Below, one piece after another: positions 43,322 through 51,098 of a stretch of 64,000 nt of DNA. Below the pieces are notes generated by a model. The model saw nothing but the letters and a program-made list of their open reading frames with translations. It did no database searches and was not told the DNA's origin. The DNA is from Candidatus Anaerostipes excrementavium. GTDB taxonomy: Bacteria; Bacillota; Clostridia; Lachnospirales; Lachnospiraceae. The stretch's first letter is position 1, and every line of letters starts with the position of its first letter. The translations under genes and the position numbers were made by a program. The DNA is taken from positions 186,001-250,000 of the forward strand of contig DXEM01000031.1 in assembly GCA_019114985.1 (NCBI GenBank), read 5' to 3'.

Positions 43322-43762
43322 ATGACGTCGGCTATCATCGGGATTGTGCTGTTGATTTTTGCGCTGCTTGTGTATATATGTTATTCTTATATGCAGAACC
43401 AACGGTCAAAATATGTATCTCGAATGTATAAAGAATTTAAAGAACAATATCAGGATCGGGCAAAGATTGCTATGGGATTTTCTCAGACCAATCTTTTTGC
43501 AAAACCGGTGACTGTCATGTTGGCAGTAGGAGAAGATCACAGAGTGCTGGATGCCTGGTCCGTAACAGATAAGGAGATGGAACTGGAAGGACGAACCTGT
43601 GAGGAATATATTGGTCTGGATGTGACAAAATATGCAAGAGAGGGTCAGGAGAAGAAAGAAAAAGAATTATTGCTCCGGCAGGTCTCTGATCCGAAGAATT
43701 CCAAGGAACAGGCATTTGATATGGCAGTTCGCCAGATATTAGATCAATTGACAAGGAAATGA
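43322..43762 (+). CDS. Membrane-anchored protein resembling glucitol activator GutM
   Basis: A 146-residue protein with one N-terminal helix (about residues 4-24), then a basic, helical segment and a beta-rich core (LFAKPVTVMLAVGEDHRVLDAWSV). The layout, one helix followed by an RMYKEFKE-type segment and a VxVAVxxDxRV-type strand pair, is like GutM, the sorbitol operon activator; similarity is weak. ATG 43322 has GGAG at 6 bases. It is 4 bp from hflX, so co-transcribed. If not GutM, it is an orphan membrane protein. Confidence 0.5.
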   Translation: MTSAIIGIVLLIFALLVYICYSYMQNQRSKYVSRMYKEFKEQYQDRAKIAMGFSQTNLFAKPVTVMLAVGEDHRVLDAWSVTDKEMELEGRTCEEYIGLDVTKYAREGQEKKEKELLLRQVSDPKNSKEQAFDMAVRQILDQLTRK

Positions 43763-43766
43763 CAAT

Positions 43767-45005
43767 ATGGAAGAGATTAGAAAAGAAGTAACAGAAAAAG
43801 TGATCTTAGTCGCAGTGGCAGATGGAGATATGAGGGAAGCAGAGGAATCTCTGGATGAACTGGAAGAGCTTGCAAAGACTGCAGGAGCCGAAGTGGCAGC
43901 TCGTGTAATCCAGGGAAGAGAGGCGCCGCATCCGGGAACATATGTGGGAAAAGGAAAGATCGAGGAGATGGAAGCTTTGCTTTTTGGAACAGATGCTTCA
44001 GGAATCATCTGTGATGATGAATTGTCCCCTGCCCAGATCAAGAATCTGGAGCGCATGCTGGATGTTAAGATCATGGATCGGACGCTTTTGATCCTTGATA
44101 TATTTGCCAAAAGAGCTTCCACGAAAGAAGGTAAGATCCAGGTAGAGCTGGCACAGCTTCGCTACCGCGCTTCAAAACTGACAGGACAGGGCACGGCCCT
44201 GTCAAGACTTGGCGGCGGAATCGGAACGAGAGGACCGGGAGAGAAGAAACTGGAAGTGGATCGAAGACGGATTCGGGAACGGATCTCTCATTTAAAAAGA
44301 GAGTTAAATGATGTGATCCGGCATCGAGAGACACAAAGGAAACAAAGACAGAGACATCATATTCCGGTTGTCTGTATTGCAGGATATACCAATGCAGGAA
44401 AATCTACCTTGCTGAATCGTTTGACAGATTCTCATGTGCTTGAGGAAGATCAGCTGTTTGCTACCCTCGATCCTACAACAAAAAGTCTGCAATTCGAAAG
44501 CGGATTTCAGGTGCTTCTCACAGATACAGTAGGTTTTATCCGGAAACTTCCCCATCATTTGGTTGATGCTTTCCGAAGCACTTTGGAAGAGGTAAAATAC
44601 AGCGATCTGATTCTTCATGTAGTGGATGCTTCCAATCCACAGAGAGAGAAGCAGATGGAAACGGTTTATGAAACGCTGACTCAACTAGGGGCAGGCAAAC
44701 AAACCGTTGTAACCGCATTTAATAAAGTGGATCTTCTATCGGAAGAGGAACTTTTAAAGGATGCCCATGCAGAAAAAACAGTCCGGATATCCGCTAAGAC
44801 AGGAGAAGGACTGGATGAACTTTTAAAAAGTATCGAAGAGCTTTTAAAGAAGCAAAAATTATATTTGGAAAAAACATATTCTTATAAGGATGCAGGAAAG
44901 ATCCAGATCATCCGAAGCTGCGGGCAGATTCAGAAGGAAGAATACCGGGATGATGGGATCTATGTGGAAGCATATATTCCGAAAGAAATTTTAGGCAGTG
45001 TTTAG
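43767..45005 (+). CDS. hflX: GTPase HflX
   Basis: Ribosome-associated GTPase that splits stalled or hibernating 70S ribosomes. The N-terminal HflX domain has the VGKGKIEEME and GGGIGTRGPGEKKLEVDRRRI signatures, followed by the G domain with GYTNAGKSTLLN (G1), DTVGFIRKLPHHLVDAF (G3) and NKVD (G4). At 412 residues it is standard. A Lys-rich C-terminal part follows. Lies 12 bp before the antiterminator gene. Confidence 0.97.
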   Translation: MEEIRKEVTEKVILVAVADGDMREAEESLDELEELAKTAGAEVAARVIQGREAPHPGTYVGKGKIEEMEALLFGTDASGIICDDELSPAQIKNLERMLDVKIMDRTLLILDIFAKRASTKEGKIQVELAQLRYRASKLTGQGTALSRLGGGIGTRGPGEKKLEVDRRRIRERISHLKRELNDVIRHRETQRKQRQRHHIPVVCIAGYTNAGKSTLLNRLTDSHVLEEDQLFATLDPTTKSLQFESGFQVLLTDTVGFIRKLPHHLVDAFRSTLEEVKYSDLILHVVDASNPQREKQMETVYETLTQLGAGKQTVVTAFNKVDLLSEEELLKDAHAEKTVRISAKTGEGLDELLKSIEELLKKQKLYLEKTYSYKDAGKIQIIRSCGQIQKEEYRDDGIYVEAYIPKEILGSV

Positions 45006-45017
45006 GAGGAAAGATGA

Positions 45018-45509
45018 ATGATTATCCAAAAGGTGATCAATAATAATGTAGTCAGCACGTTTGATACCAATAACCGTGAAGTTATTTTGATGGGAAAAGG
45101 AATTGGATTCCGCAAAAAAGCAGGAGACGAACTGGATAAAAATAAGATCGAGAAGATCTTCACATTAGATCAGAGAGCAACTTCTCCCTTTGTACAGGAA
45201 ATCATGGCCATTATCCAGGAGTTCTATGAGGTATCTCTCGATCCGGATACGCCGGCATATCAGCGTTTTGCTACCCATTTGGAATATATGGAATCAGAGA
45301 TTTTGTCAGAAGGGCGAAAGGGTGAAGAAGACGAAGAAGATGATGTGGAATTTTACGAGCGGAACCAAAAAAAATATCCGGAAGCCTATATCTGCAGTCA
45401 AAAAATCGTAGAACACATCGAGGAACATTATCAATGCAGATTGTCTGCCGACGAGAAAATGTATCTGATTATTTATGTAAAAAGGCTCATGTTGGAAAGA
45501 GACATTTAG
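45018..45509 (+). CDS. Compact BglG/LicT-family RNA antiterminator (CAT plus a single PRD)
   Basis: Residues 1-55 are a clear CAT RNA-binding domain (VINNNVVSTFD, VILMGKGIGFRKKAGD, IEKIFTL). The remaining 108 residues match a single PRD, closest to PRD2 of LicT: YQRFATHLEY with His87, then AYICSQKIVEHIE and LSADEKMYLIIYVKRL, where the second conserved PRD histidine is Tyr153. Family members are normally about 280 residues with two PRDs, so PRD1 appears to be missing. An acidic insert (EEDEEDDVE) lies inside the PRD. It is immediately upstream of a RAT and terminator controlling ptsH-ptsI, its probable target. Ribosome site AGGAGGAAAG. Confidence 0.88.
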   Translation: MIIQKVINNNVVSTFDTNNREVILMGKGIGFRKKAGDELDKNKIEKIFTLDQRATSPFVQEIMAIIQEFYEVSLDPDTPAYQRFATHLEYMESEILSEGRKGEEDEEDDVEFYERNQKKYPEAYICSQKIVEHIEEHYQCRLSADEKMYLIIYVKRLMLERDI

Positions 45510-45522
45510 TCGGGGAAATTTG

Positions 45523-45551
45523 TTGACTTAAAGATTGGTATTTGGTATTAT
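45523..45551 (+). promoter_or_regulatory. Promoter of ptsHI
   Basis: TTGACT and TATTAT are separated by 17 bases. The predicted start is about 45558, so the RAT lies within the first 40 bases of the RNA. Confidence 0.8.
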
Positions 45552-45566
45552 ATAGATATTGAATAT

Positions 45567-45595
45567 GGATTGTGACTGGTAGTGCAGGCAAGACC
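45567..45595 (+). promoter_or_regulatory. Ribonucleic antiterminator (RAT) of the LicT/SacY type
   Basis: The 29-base segment begins GGATTGTGACTGG and ends GCAGGCAAGACC, closely following the RAT consensus recognised by BglG/LicT CAT domains, including the two-loop stem pattern. Its last six bases are shared with the 5' arm of the terminator behind it, the classical mutually exclusive arrangement. Confidence 0.88.
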
Positions 45596-45640
45596 TTTTT
45601 CAATGAGTGTAGCAGCATTTATTGATAGGGGTCTTTTTTA
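45590..45640 (+). terminator. Conditional terminator of the ptsHI leader
   Basis: AAGACC pairs with GGTCTT, with an inner CAAT/ATTG pair, followed by TTTTTT. It should form only when the RAT is not held open by the antiterminator. Confidence 0.85.
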
Positions 45641-45654
45641 TTTTCATGAGGAGA

Positions 45655-45776
45655 TAAGCACGCTATGTGCGGCGCGGACATGCAGCGTCTTGGTGCGCTG
45701 TATTGGTGCGTATGCGCGCCAAAGGAAGCCTGCGGGACTTGCCGGCATTGCCAAGAAACGGTCTGGACGCATGTAT
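45655..45776. repeat. GC-rich structured segment in the ptsH leader
   Basis: After the terminator about 120 GC-rich bases can fold into a branched structure: ACATGC-A-GCGTC (45678-45689) with GACGCATGT (45766-45774), TTGGTGCG with CGCGCCAA, and GCACGCTATGTGC at the left end. No reading frame here is supported. Either a leader RNA structure or an inserted palindromic element; the ptsH ribosome site lies 26 bases further on. Confidence 0.45.
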
Positions 45777-45815
45777 TCATTACATAAAATTCTAATAAGA
45801 GAAGGAGATTTAATT

Positions 45816-46079
45816 ATGGTATCTAAGAAATTTGTCATTGAAAACGAACAGGGATTACACATGAGACCAGCAGGTGTTCTTGCAAAGGCTGTAACAAAAT
45901 TCGAATCTGATGTAACAATCATTTTTGAAGATAAGAAAATCAACGCAAAGAGCCTTTTGAATATCATCGGTGCTTGCATCAAATGTGGTTCTGAGATCGA
46001 ATTAGTATGTGAAGGTCCTGACGAAGAAGCAGCTCTTGCACATGCAACAGAATTGATCGAATCTGGTTTAGGAGAGTAA
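45816..46079 (+). CDS. ptsH: Phosphocarrier protein HPr
   Basis: General PTS phosphocarrier between Enzyme I and all EIIA proteins. His15 lies in EQGLHMRPAG, and the regulatory Ser46 lies in INAKSLLNIIG, so HPr kinase control and carbon catabolite signalling are expected. The 87 residues are normal. GAAGGAGATTTAATT precedes the ATG at 45816; upstream in-frame codons run through the terminator and are not coding. Expression is governed by the RAT/terminator switch in its leader. Confidence 0.98.
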   Translation: MVSKKFVIENEQGLHMRPAGVLAKAVTKFESDVTIIFEDKKINAKSLLNIIGACIKCGSEIELVCEGPDEEAALAHATELIESGLGE

Positions 46080-46112
46080 GAACAATATTTGATAAAAAGG
46101 ACGGGTGTTAGT

Positions 46113-47822
46113 ATGTATAAAGGTATAGGAGCATCTGCAGGAATCGGTATCGGAAAAGTCGTAGTAATCAAGGAACAGGAATTGAATTACACGAAGACGA
46201 CGATTGAAGATACAGAAGCAGAAAAGAAACGTTTAAGTGACGCTATTGAAGTTTTCATTGAGAAGACCACACAGATGGTGGAAGCAATGAAAGTAACTGC
46301 CGGAGAACAGGAATCTGAGATTCTGGAAGGACATATCTTAATGATCCAGGACCCGGCGATTACAGAACAGATCGAAGCGAAGATCGACGGTGAGAAGATC
46401 AATGCGGAAGCTGCAGTAGAAGAAGCATGTGATTTCTTTGCACAGATCTTTTCAATGGCGGAAGACGAATTAACCCAGCAAAGAGCTTCTGACTTAGGTG
46501 ATATCAAGACTCGTTTGATTAAAATTTTACTTGGTATTGAAGAAGTTGATATCAGCGCGGTACCAGCAGGTACAGTTTTGGTTGCAGAAGATCTGACACC
46601 ATCCATGACGGCCGGAATCAATCCGGACAACGTTGAAGGTGTTTTAACTGAGATCGGAGGAAAGACATCTCACTCTGCAATTATTTGCAGATCTATGGAG
46701 ATTCCGGCGGTCTTAAGTATTGAGAACATCACAACGATCGTTCAGGACGGAGATGAGGTCGTATTAGACGGTGCGACAGGAGAAGCTTATGTGAAGCCGG
46801 AAGCTTCTGTTGTTGAAGAATACAAAGAAAAGAAAGCAAAATTCCTGGAAGAAAAAGCCGCATTGGCTAAGTTCGTAGGAAAACCGTCTCAGACAGCTGA
46901 TGGACATGTAGTAGAACTGGTTGCGAATATCGGAGGACCGGATGAGGCACCTGGCGTACTGGAGAGAGACGGAGAAGGTGTTGGCTTATTCAGGACAGAA
47001 TTCCTGTTTATGGAAAGTAATGACGTTCCATCAGAAGAATCTCAATTTGAAGCTTATAAGAAAGTAGCTGAAACTTTGGAAGGTAAACCGGTCATTATCC
47101 GTACTCTGGATATCGGAGGAGATAAAGCGCTTCCATATCTTGGACTTCCAACCGAAGAGAACCCATTCTTAGGATTCCGTGCGGTACGTTTCTGTCTCCA
47201 GCGTCCGGAGATCTACAAACCACAGTTAAGAGCATTGCTTCGCGCAAGTGCTTTTGGTAAGATTCGTATCATGGTTCCGCTTGTTACTTGTGTGGATGAA
47301 CTTCGTGCGGTGAAAGCTCTGATTGAAGAGATCAAGGGTGAGTTAGACGCAGAAGGAATTGCATATGACAAAGACATCGAAGTCGGTGTTATGATGGAAA
47401 CAGCTGCTGCCAGCCTGATCGCTGATATCTTAGCGAAAGAAGCTGATTTCTTCAGTATCGGTACAAATGACCTTACTGGATATACAATGGCAGCTGACAG
47501 AGGAAACCCGGATGTTGCTTATCTGTATTCTGCTTACAACCCAGCAGTTCTTCGTTCTATCAAGAACATCATCGGATCTGCGAACAAAGAAGGTATTATG
47601 GCAGGTATGTGCGGAGAAGCAGCAAGTGATCCATTATTAGTACCAGTATTGCTGGCATTTGGATTGAACGAGTTCTCTGTAAGCGCAACAGCAATCCTCG
47701 CTACAAGGAAAGTTATGTCCCTGTGGACGATGGATGAATGCAAGGCTTTGGCAGATGAAGTGATGCAGCTGGAAACAGAAGCAGAAGTAAAAGCGTTATT
47801 AACGGAAAAAGCAAGAAGCTAA
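46113..47822 (+). CDS. ptsI: Phosphoenolpyruvate-protein phosphotransferase (Enzyme I)
   Basis: Starts the PTS by transferring phosphate from PEP to HPr. The N-terminal domain carries the active His in GGKTSHSAIICRSMEIP (near residue 189); the C-terminal PEP-binding barrel has DIGGDKALPYLGLPTEENPFLGFR and FSIGTNDLTGYTMAADR. About 569 residues is standard. The ATG at 46113 gives the usual YKGIGASAGI start; a TTG eight codons upstream is an alternative. A terminator follows. Confidence 0.97.
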   Translation: MYKGIGASAGIGIGKVVVIKEQELNYTKTTIEDTEAEKKRLSDAIEVFIEKTTQMVEAMKVTAGEQESEILEGHILMIQDPAITEQIEAKIDGEKINAEAAVEEACDFFAQIFSMAEDELTQQRASDLGDIKTRLIKILLGIEEVDISAVPAGTVLVAEDLTPSMTAGINPDNVEGVLTEIGGKTSHSAIICRSMEIPAVLSIENITTIVQDGDEVVLDGATGEAYVKPEASVVEEYKEKKAKFLEEKAALAKFVGKPSQTADGHVVELVANIGGPDEAPGVLERDGEGVGLFRTEFLFMESNDVPSEESQFEAYKKVAETLEGKPVIIRTLDIGGDKALPYLGLPTEENPFLGFRAVRFCLQRPEIYKPQLRALLRASAFGKIRIMVPLVTCVDELRAVKALIEEIKGELDAEGIAYDKDIEVGVMMETAAASLIADILAKEADFFSIGTNDLTGYTMAADRGNPDVAYLYSAYNPAVLRSIKNIIGSANKEGIMAGMCGEAASDPLLVPVLLAFGLNEFSVSATAILATRKVMSLWTMDECKALADEVMQLETEAEVKALLTEKARS

Positions 47823-47847
47823 TAATAAGCGTTCAAACATAAGAATG

Positions 47848-47884
47848 CAAAGAGCGGCGTAGCGTTAAGCTAGCCGCTTTTTGC
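47848..47884 (+). terminator. Terminator after ptsI
   Basis: AGCGGC with GCCGCT, plus inner TAGC/GCTA, followed by TTTTT. Ends the ptsHI unit. Confidence 0.85.
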
Positions 47885-47907
47885 GTTGCGTGATTCTTTG
47901 TCGGACA

Positions 47908-47936
47908 TTGACTGTATCTGCTGTTCTGCATATAAT
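47908..47936 (+). promoter_or_regulatory. Promoter before the YbaK-like gene
   Basis: TTGACT and TATAAT with 17-base spacing, near-perfect. Confidence 0.8.
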
Positions 47937-47961
47937 AAGAACAGAAAGCGGAGGGACAAAC

Positions 47962-48474
47962 ATGACAGAAGAAGGAAAAAGAATCGTTGAATATGTAAGA
48001 GCTCATGGATTTTCTTATGAGCTGATGGAACATGAACCGGTCTATACGGTAGATGAGATTGAGAAGCTGGGATTATGGAACCATGAAAATGGTATAGGAG
48101 CAAAAAATCTTTTTTTAAGAGATGGAAGCGGGAAGCGTCATTTCTTAGTTGTGATTCGAGAAGATCAGCAGGCAGATCTCAAACAAATCCGTAAAGAAAT
48201 CGGAAGTTCCAGATTAAGCTTTGCGTCGAAAGAGCGCTTAGCAAAGTATCTAAAGGTATCGGCAGGATCGGTTTCCCCTTTGGGAATCTTAAATGATGCA
48301 GAGTGTGAAGTGGAAGTGTTCTTTGATAAAGGTCTTAAAGAGTATCTTTATACCGCAGTGCATCCAAATGATAATTCTGCGACTCTTTGGATGAAGACGA
48401 AGGATCTGGTCAAGATCATTCAGGAGCATGGAAATTCTTTTGACTGGGTCGAGATAGGAGGAGCAGAGTCTTGA
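47962..48474 (+). CDS. YbaK/ProX-type aminoacyl-tRNA deacylase (PrdX-like)
   Basis: Free-standing editing domain related to the INS domain of prolyl-tRNA synthetase, which deacylates mischarged tRNA such as Ala-tRNAPro. YELMEHEPVYTVDEIEKLG, NLFLRDGSGKRHFLVVI and KERLAKYLKVSAGSVSPLGILND are family segments, with the conserved lysine in AKNLFL. About 170 residues. GGAGGGACAAAC precedes the ATG. Coupled to the next gene by a 4-bp overlap. Confidence 0.9.
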   Translation: MTEEGKRIVEYVRAHGFSYELMEHEPVYTVDEIEKLGLWNHENGIGAKNLFLRDGSGKRHFLVVIREDQQADLKQIRKEIGSSRLSFASKERLAKYLKVSAGSVSPLGILNDAECEVEVFFDKGLKEYLYTAVHPNDNSATLWMKTKDLVKIIQEHGNSFDWVEIGGAES

Positions 48475-48869
48475 TCGTTTTGCTGTGTTTGGATGAGAAA
48501 AACGGTATGATGTTTCATAACAGAAGGCAGAGCCAGGATCGGGGTCTGCGCAGTTATATTCGAGAGATGACGCTGGGAGCGAACGTTTTTATGAACCATT
48601 ACACAAAAAAGCTTTATCAGGAGTTTCCGGATGCAATAGTAAGAGAGGATTTTTTATTTCAGGCGAAGGCAGGGGATTATTGTTTGGTAGAAGACCAGGA
48701 GCTTCGTCCGGTGGAGAGTGAGATCGAGAAACTGATCATCTTTCGATGGAATAAGATCTATCCTGCGGATCAGACGCTGGATCTTTGTCTTGCAGAATGG
48801 AAACTTCGGGAAGAAGAGGAATTCGAGGGTTCGACTCATCATATACGAAAAGAAACATATACAAGATAG
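48471..48869 (+). CDS. Conserved hypothetical protein coupled to the YbaK-like gene
   Basis: A 132-residue soluble protein starting at TTG (48471), with AGGAGGAGCAG about 7 bases before it and overlapping the previous stop. The N-terminal MIVLLCLDEKNGMMFHNRRQSQDR is a conserved block in Lachnospiraceae proteins that I recall under unreliable names such as ribonuclease Z; no ribonuclease Z metal motif is present. LIIFRWNKIYPAD and LDLCLAEWKL follow. Function unknown; a DHFR-like start (LDEKNGM) is suggestive only. Confidence 0.65.
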   Translation: MIVLLCLDEKNGMMFHNRRQSQDRGLRSYIREMTLGANVFMNHYTKKLYQEFPDAIVREDFLFQAKAGDYCLVEDQELRPVESEIEKLIIFRWNKIYPADQTLDLCLAEWKLREEEEFEGSTHHIRKETYTR

Positions 48870-48903
48870 ATGACATACAAAAAGAAATGAGGAGGAACAA
48901 CGG

Positions 48904-49788
48904 ATGAAAGGAATGAAAAAACTTTTGATCCTTTTGATGGCAGTTTTCTTATCTGCGGGTTTGTGGGGATGTGAGGAAGGAAGTGGTCAAAGCGGATCAA
49001 AAGGCGGACAGGAAAGCGTATCAAGCAGTCAGATTCCGGATTATGATGGAGAGATGACTATTGTTTTGGATAACAATGAGCCGGATTTTGATCAGGATGA
49101 TCTTACGGAGAAATCTTACGAGTCCTACAGCGAATTAGATGAGGAAGGAAGATGTCAGGCAGCAGAAGCCTGTGTCGGCAAAGACATTATGCCGACCGAA
49201 GATCGAGATGCGATCGGTATGGTAAAACCGACTGGCTGGCACACGGTAAAATATGACAATGTGGATGGAAAATATCTGTATAACCGATGTCATCTGATTG
49301 CTTTTCAGCTGACCGGAGAAAATGCCAATCGAAAGAATTTGATTACCGGAACCCGTTCCTTTAATGTGGATGGAATGCTGCCTTATGAAGAAATGGTAGG
49401 AGATTATGTGAGAGAGACCGGAAATCATGTGCTTTACCGAGTAACGCCTATATTTGAAGGAGATGATCTGGTAGCAAAAGGTGTTCAAATGGAAGCGATG
49501 TCAGTGGAAGACGAGGGCGAGGATATTGAATTCAATGTGTTTGTCTACAACGTTCAGGACGGCATTGAGATCGATTATGAAACCGGAGAGAGCCGTCTTT
49601 CTTCCGAAAAAGAAGATACAACGGAAGCTTCCAGTGAGGAACAGGAAATCAGAGGAAATCGTCGTTCAAAAGTTTATCATTGTCCTGGACAAAGGGATTA
49701 TGAAAAGATGGCAGATTCCAAAAATCTAGTCATATTCCACAGCGAGAAGGAAGCACAAGCAGCAGGCTACCGAAAGGCACAGAGGTAG
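48904..49788 (+). CDS. Secreted DNA/RNA non-specific endonuclease, lipoprotein
   Basis: Sugar-non-specific nuclease related to streptococcal EndA/Spd. A lipoprotein signal ends in AGLWGC (Cys near residue 23), followed by a Ser/Gly-rich linker. The catalytic region shows YNRCHLIAFQLTG with the general-base His, then NRKNLITGTRSFN. An Asp/Glu-rich spacer leads to a C-terminal module (about 250-294, KVYHCPGQRDYEKM ... EAQAAGYRKAQR) resembling the Ada zinc-binding fold but retaining one Cys only. Likely degrades extracellular nucleic acids. Ribosome site GAGGAGGAACAACGG. Confidence 0.87.
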   Translation: MKGMKKLLILLMAVFLSAGLWGCEEGSGQSGSKGGQESVSSSQIPDYDGEMTIVLDNNEPDFDQDDLTEKSYESYSELDEEGRCQAAEACVGKDIMPTEDRDAIGMVKPTGWHTVKYDNVDGKYLYNRCHLIAFQLTGENANRKNLITGTRSFNVDGMLPYEEMVGDYVRETGNHVLYRVTPIFEGDDLVAKGVQMEAMSVEDEGEDIEFNVFVYNVQDGIEIDYETGESRLSSEKEDTTEASSEEQEIRGNRRSKVYHCPGQRDYEKMADSKNLVIFHSEKEAQAAGYRKAQR

Positions 49789-49804
49789 CGGAAAGGACGG
49801 AAAC

Positions 49805-51010
49805 ATGAGTTTAAATCAAACGCCAAGAGGCGATAGGATCCATATTGCGCTATTTGGGAAAAGAAACGCGGGAAAATCCAGCGTAATCAACGCCTTGACG
49901 AACCAGGAGCTGGCGATCGTTTCAGATATCAGGGGAACGACAACAGATCCTGTGTATAAATCCATGGAACTTCTGCCGTTGGGACCGGTTGTTATGATTG
50001 ATACGCCGGGTCTGGATGACGAAGGAGAACTTGGAGAAAAACGTGTAAAAAAAGCAAAAGAAGTCTTAGGAAAGGCAGATATTGCCCTGGTGATCATGGA
50101 CGCGGATCAAGGAATGACAGCCTTTGAAAAGGATATCATTCATATGATCGAAGAAAGAAAGATTCCTTATCTAAAAGTGTATAACAAAATAGATCTTACC
50201 GATAAACGATGGGAAGAAGAGCAGGCACAATTTGTAAGTGCAGTGACCAAAGAAGGAATCCAGGAGTTAAAAGAGGCGATCGGAGGATTGGCCCCGGCAG
50301 AAAAAGAAATCGATCAGATCGTAGGAGATCTGGTAGATCCGCTGGATTTTGTAATCCTTGTCGTACCGATCGACAAAGCTGCCCCAAAAGGACGTCTGAT
50401 TCTTCCGCAGCAGCAGACAATCCGGGATCTTTTGGAATCTGGAGCGGCTTCCATCGTTGTGAGAGAAACAGAACTTGCAGAGACTCTAAAACGGCTGGGA
50501 AGGAAACCGTCTCTTGTCGTCACAGATTCCCAGGCATTTGGGAAAGTTGCCAAAGACGTACCGGAAGATATTTTGCTGACTTCTTTCTCGATTTTATTTG
50601 CAAGATTCAAAGGGGATCTGGAAGAGGAAATTCGGGGGATCCGGGCGCTGAAATCTCTGAAAGATGGAGATAAGATTTTAATTGCGGAAGGATGTACCCA
50701 CCATAGGCAGTGTGATGATATCGGAACCGTAAAAATCCCTCGATGGCTGCGCCAGTATACGGGAAAAGAATTTGATATCCATACCAGCAGCGGAGGCGGC
50801 TTTCCAGAAGATCTGGAAAGTTACCAGCTGGTCATTCACTGCGGCGGCTGTATGTTAAACCGCAGAGAGATGAAGAGCCGAATCCAAAGAGCTGCAAAAG
50901 CCGGGGTACCGATTGTAAATTATGGTATTTTTATTGCGGAAGTCCAGGGAATTTTAAGAAGGACGCTGGGGCCGTTTCCTCAGGCTTTGAAAATACTGGA
51001 CGAGCTGTAA
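49805..51010 (+). CDS. hydF: [FeFe]-hydrogenase H-cluster maturation GTPase HydF
   Basis: Scaffold GTPase on which the 2Fe subcluster is built before insertion into [FeFe]-hydrogenase. The N-terminal G domain shows FGKRNAGKSSVINAL, GTTTDP and DTPGLDDEGE; the C-terminal cluster-binding part has the EGCTHHRQCDD and VIHCGGCM motifs with the CxH...HCxxC ligands. The 401 residues are typical. hydE and hydG are not in the window. Shows the host makes hydrogen by fermentation. GGAAAGGACGGAAAC precedes the ATG. Confidence 0.95.
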   Translation: MSLNQTPRGDRIHIALFGKRNAGKSSVINALTNQELAIVSDIRGTTTDPVYKSMELLPLGPVVMIDTPGLDDEGELGEKRVKKAKEVLGKADIALVIMDADQGMTAFEKDIIHMIEERKIPYLKVYNKIDLTDKRWEEEQAQFVSAVTKEGIQELKEAIGGLAPAEKEIDQIVGDLVDPLDFVILVVPIDKAAPKGRLILPQQQTIRDLLESGAASIVVRETELAETLKRLGRKPSLVVTDSQAFGKVAKDVPEDILLTSFSILFARFKGDLEEEIRGIRALKSLKDGDKILIAEGCTHHRQCDDIGTVKIPRWLRQYTGKEFDIHTSSGGGFPEDLESYQLVIHCGGCMLNRREMKSRIQRAAKAGVPIVNYGIFIAEVQGILRRTLGPFPQALKILDEL

Positions 51011-51020
51011 AAAGGAGTTC

Positions 51021-51049
51021 TTTACAAAAAAGTGGAAGTTTTGTAGAAT
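51021..51049 (+). promoter_or_regulatory. Promoter of gltX
   Basis: TTTACA and TAGAAT with 17-base spacing, similar to the rpsO promoter. A small GATCCC/GGGATT hairpin lies in the leader; no T-box elements are seen. Confidence 0.75.
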
Positions 51050-51098
51050 GAAGAAGCAAGAAAGATCCCGAAAAGGGATTTAGGAATAGGAGAGAACC

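Noticed and set aside
45582-45815. N-terminal extension of HPr
   Set aside because: Frame runs through the RAT/terminator; HPr has a standard 87-residue length from 45816.
51011-51098. T-box riboswitch before gltX
   Set aside because: Leader is under 50 bases with one small hairpin and no T-box sequence.
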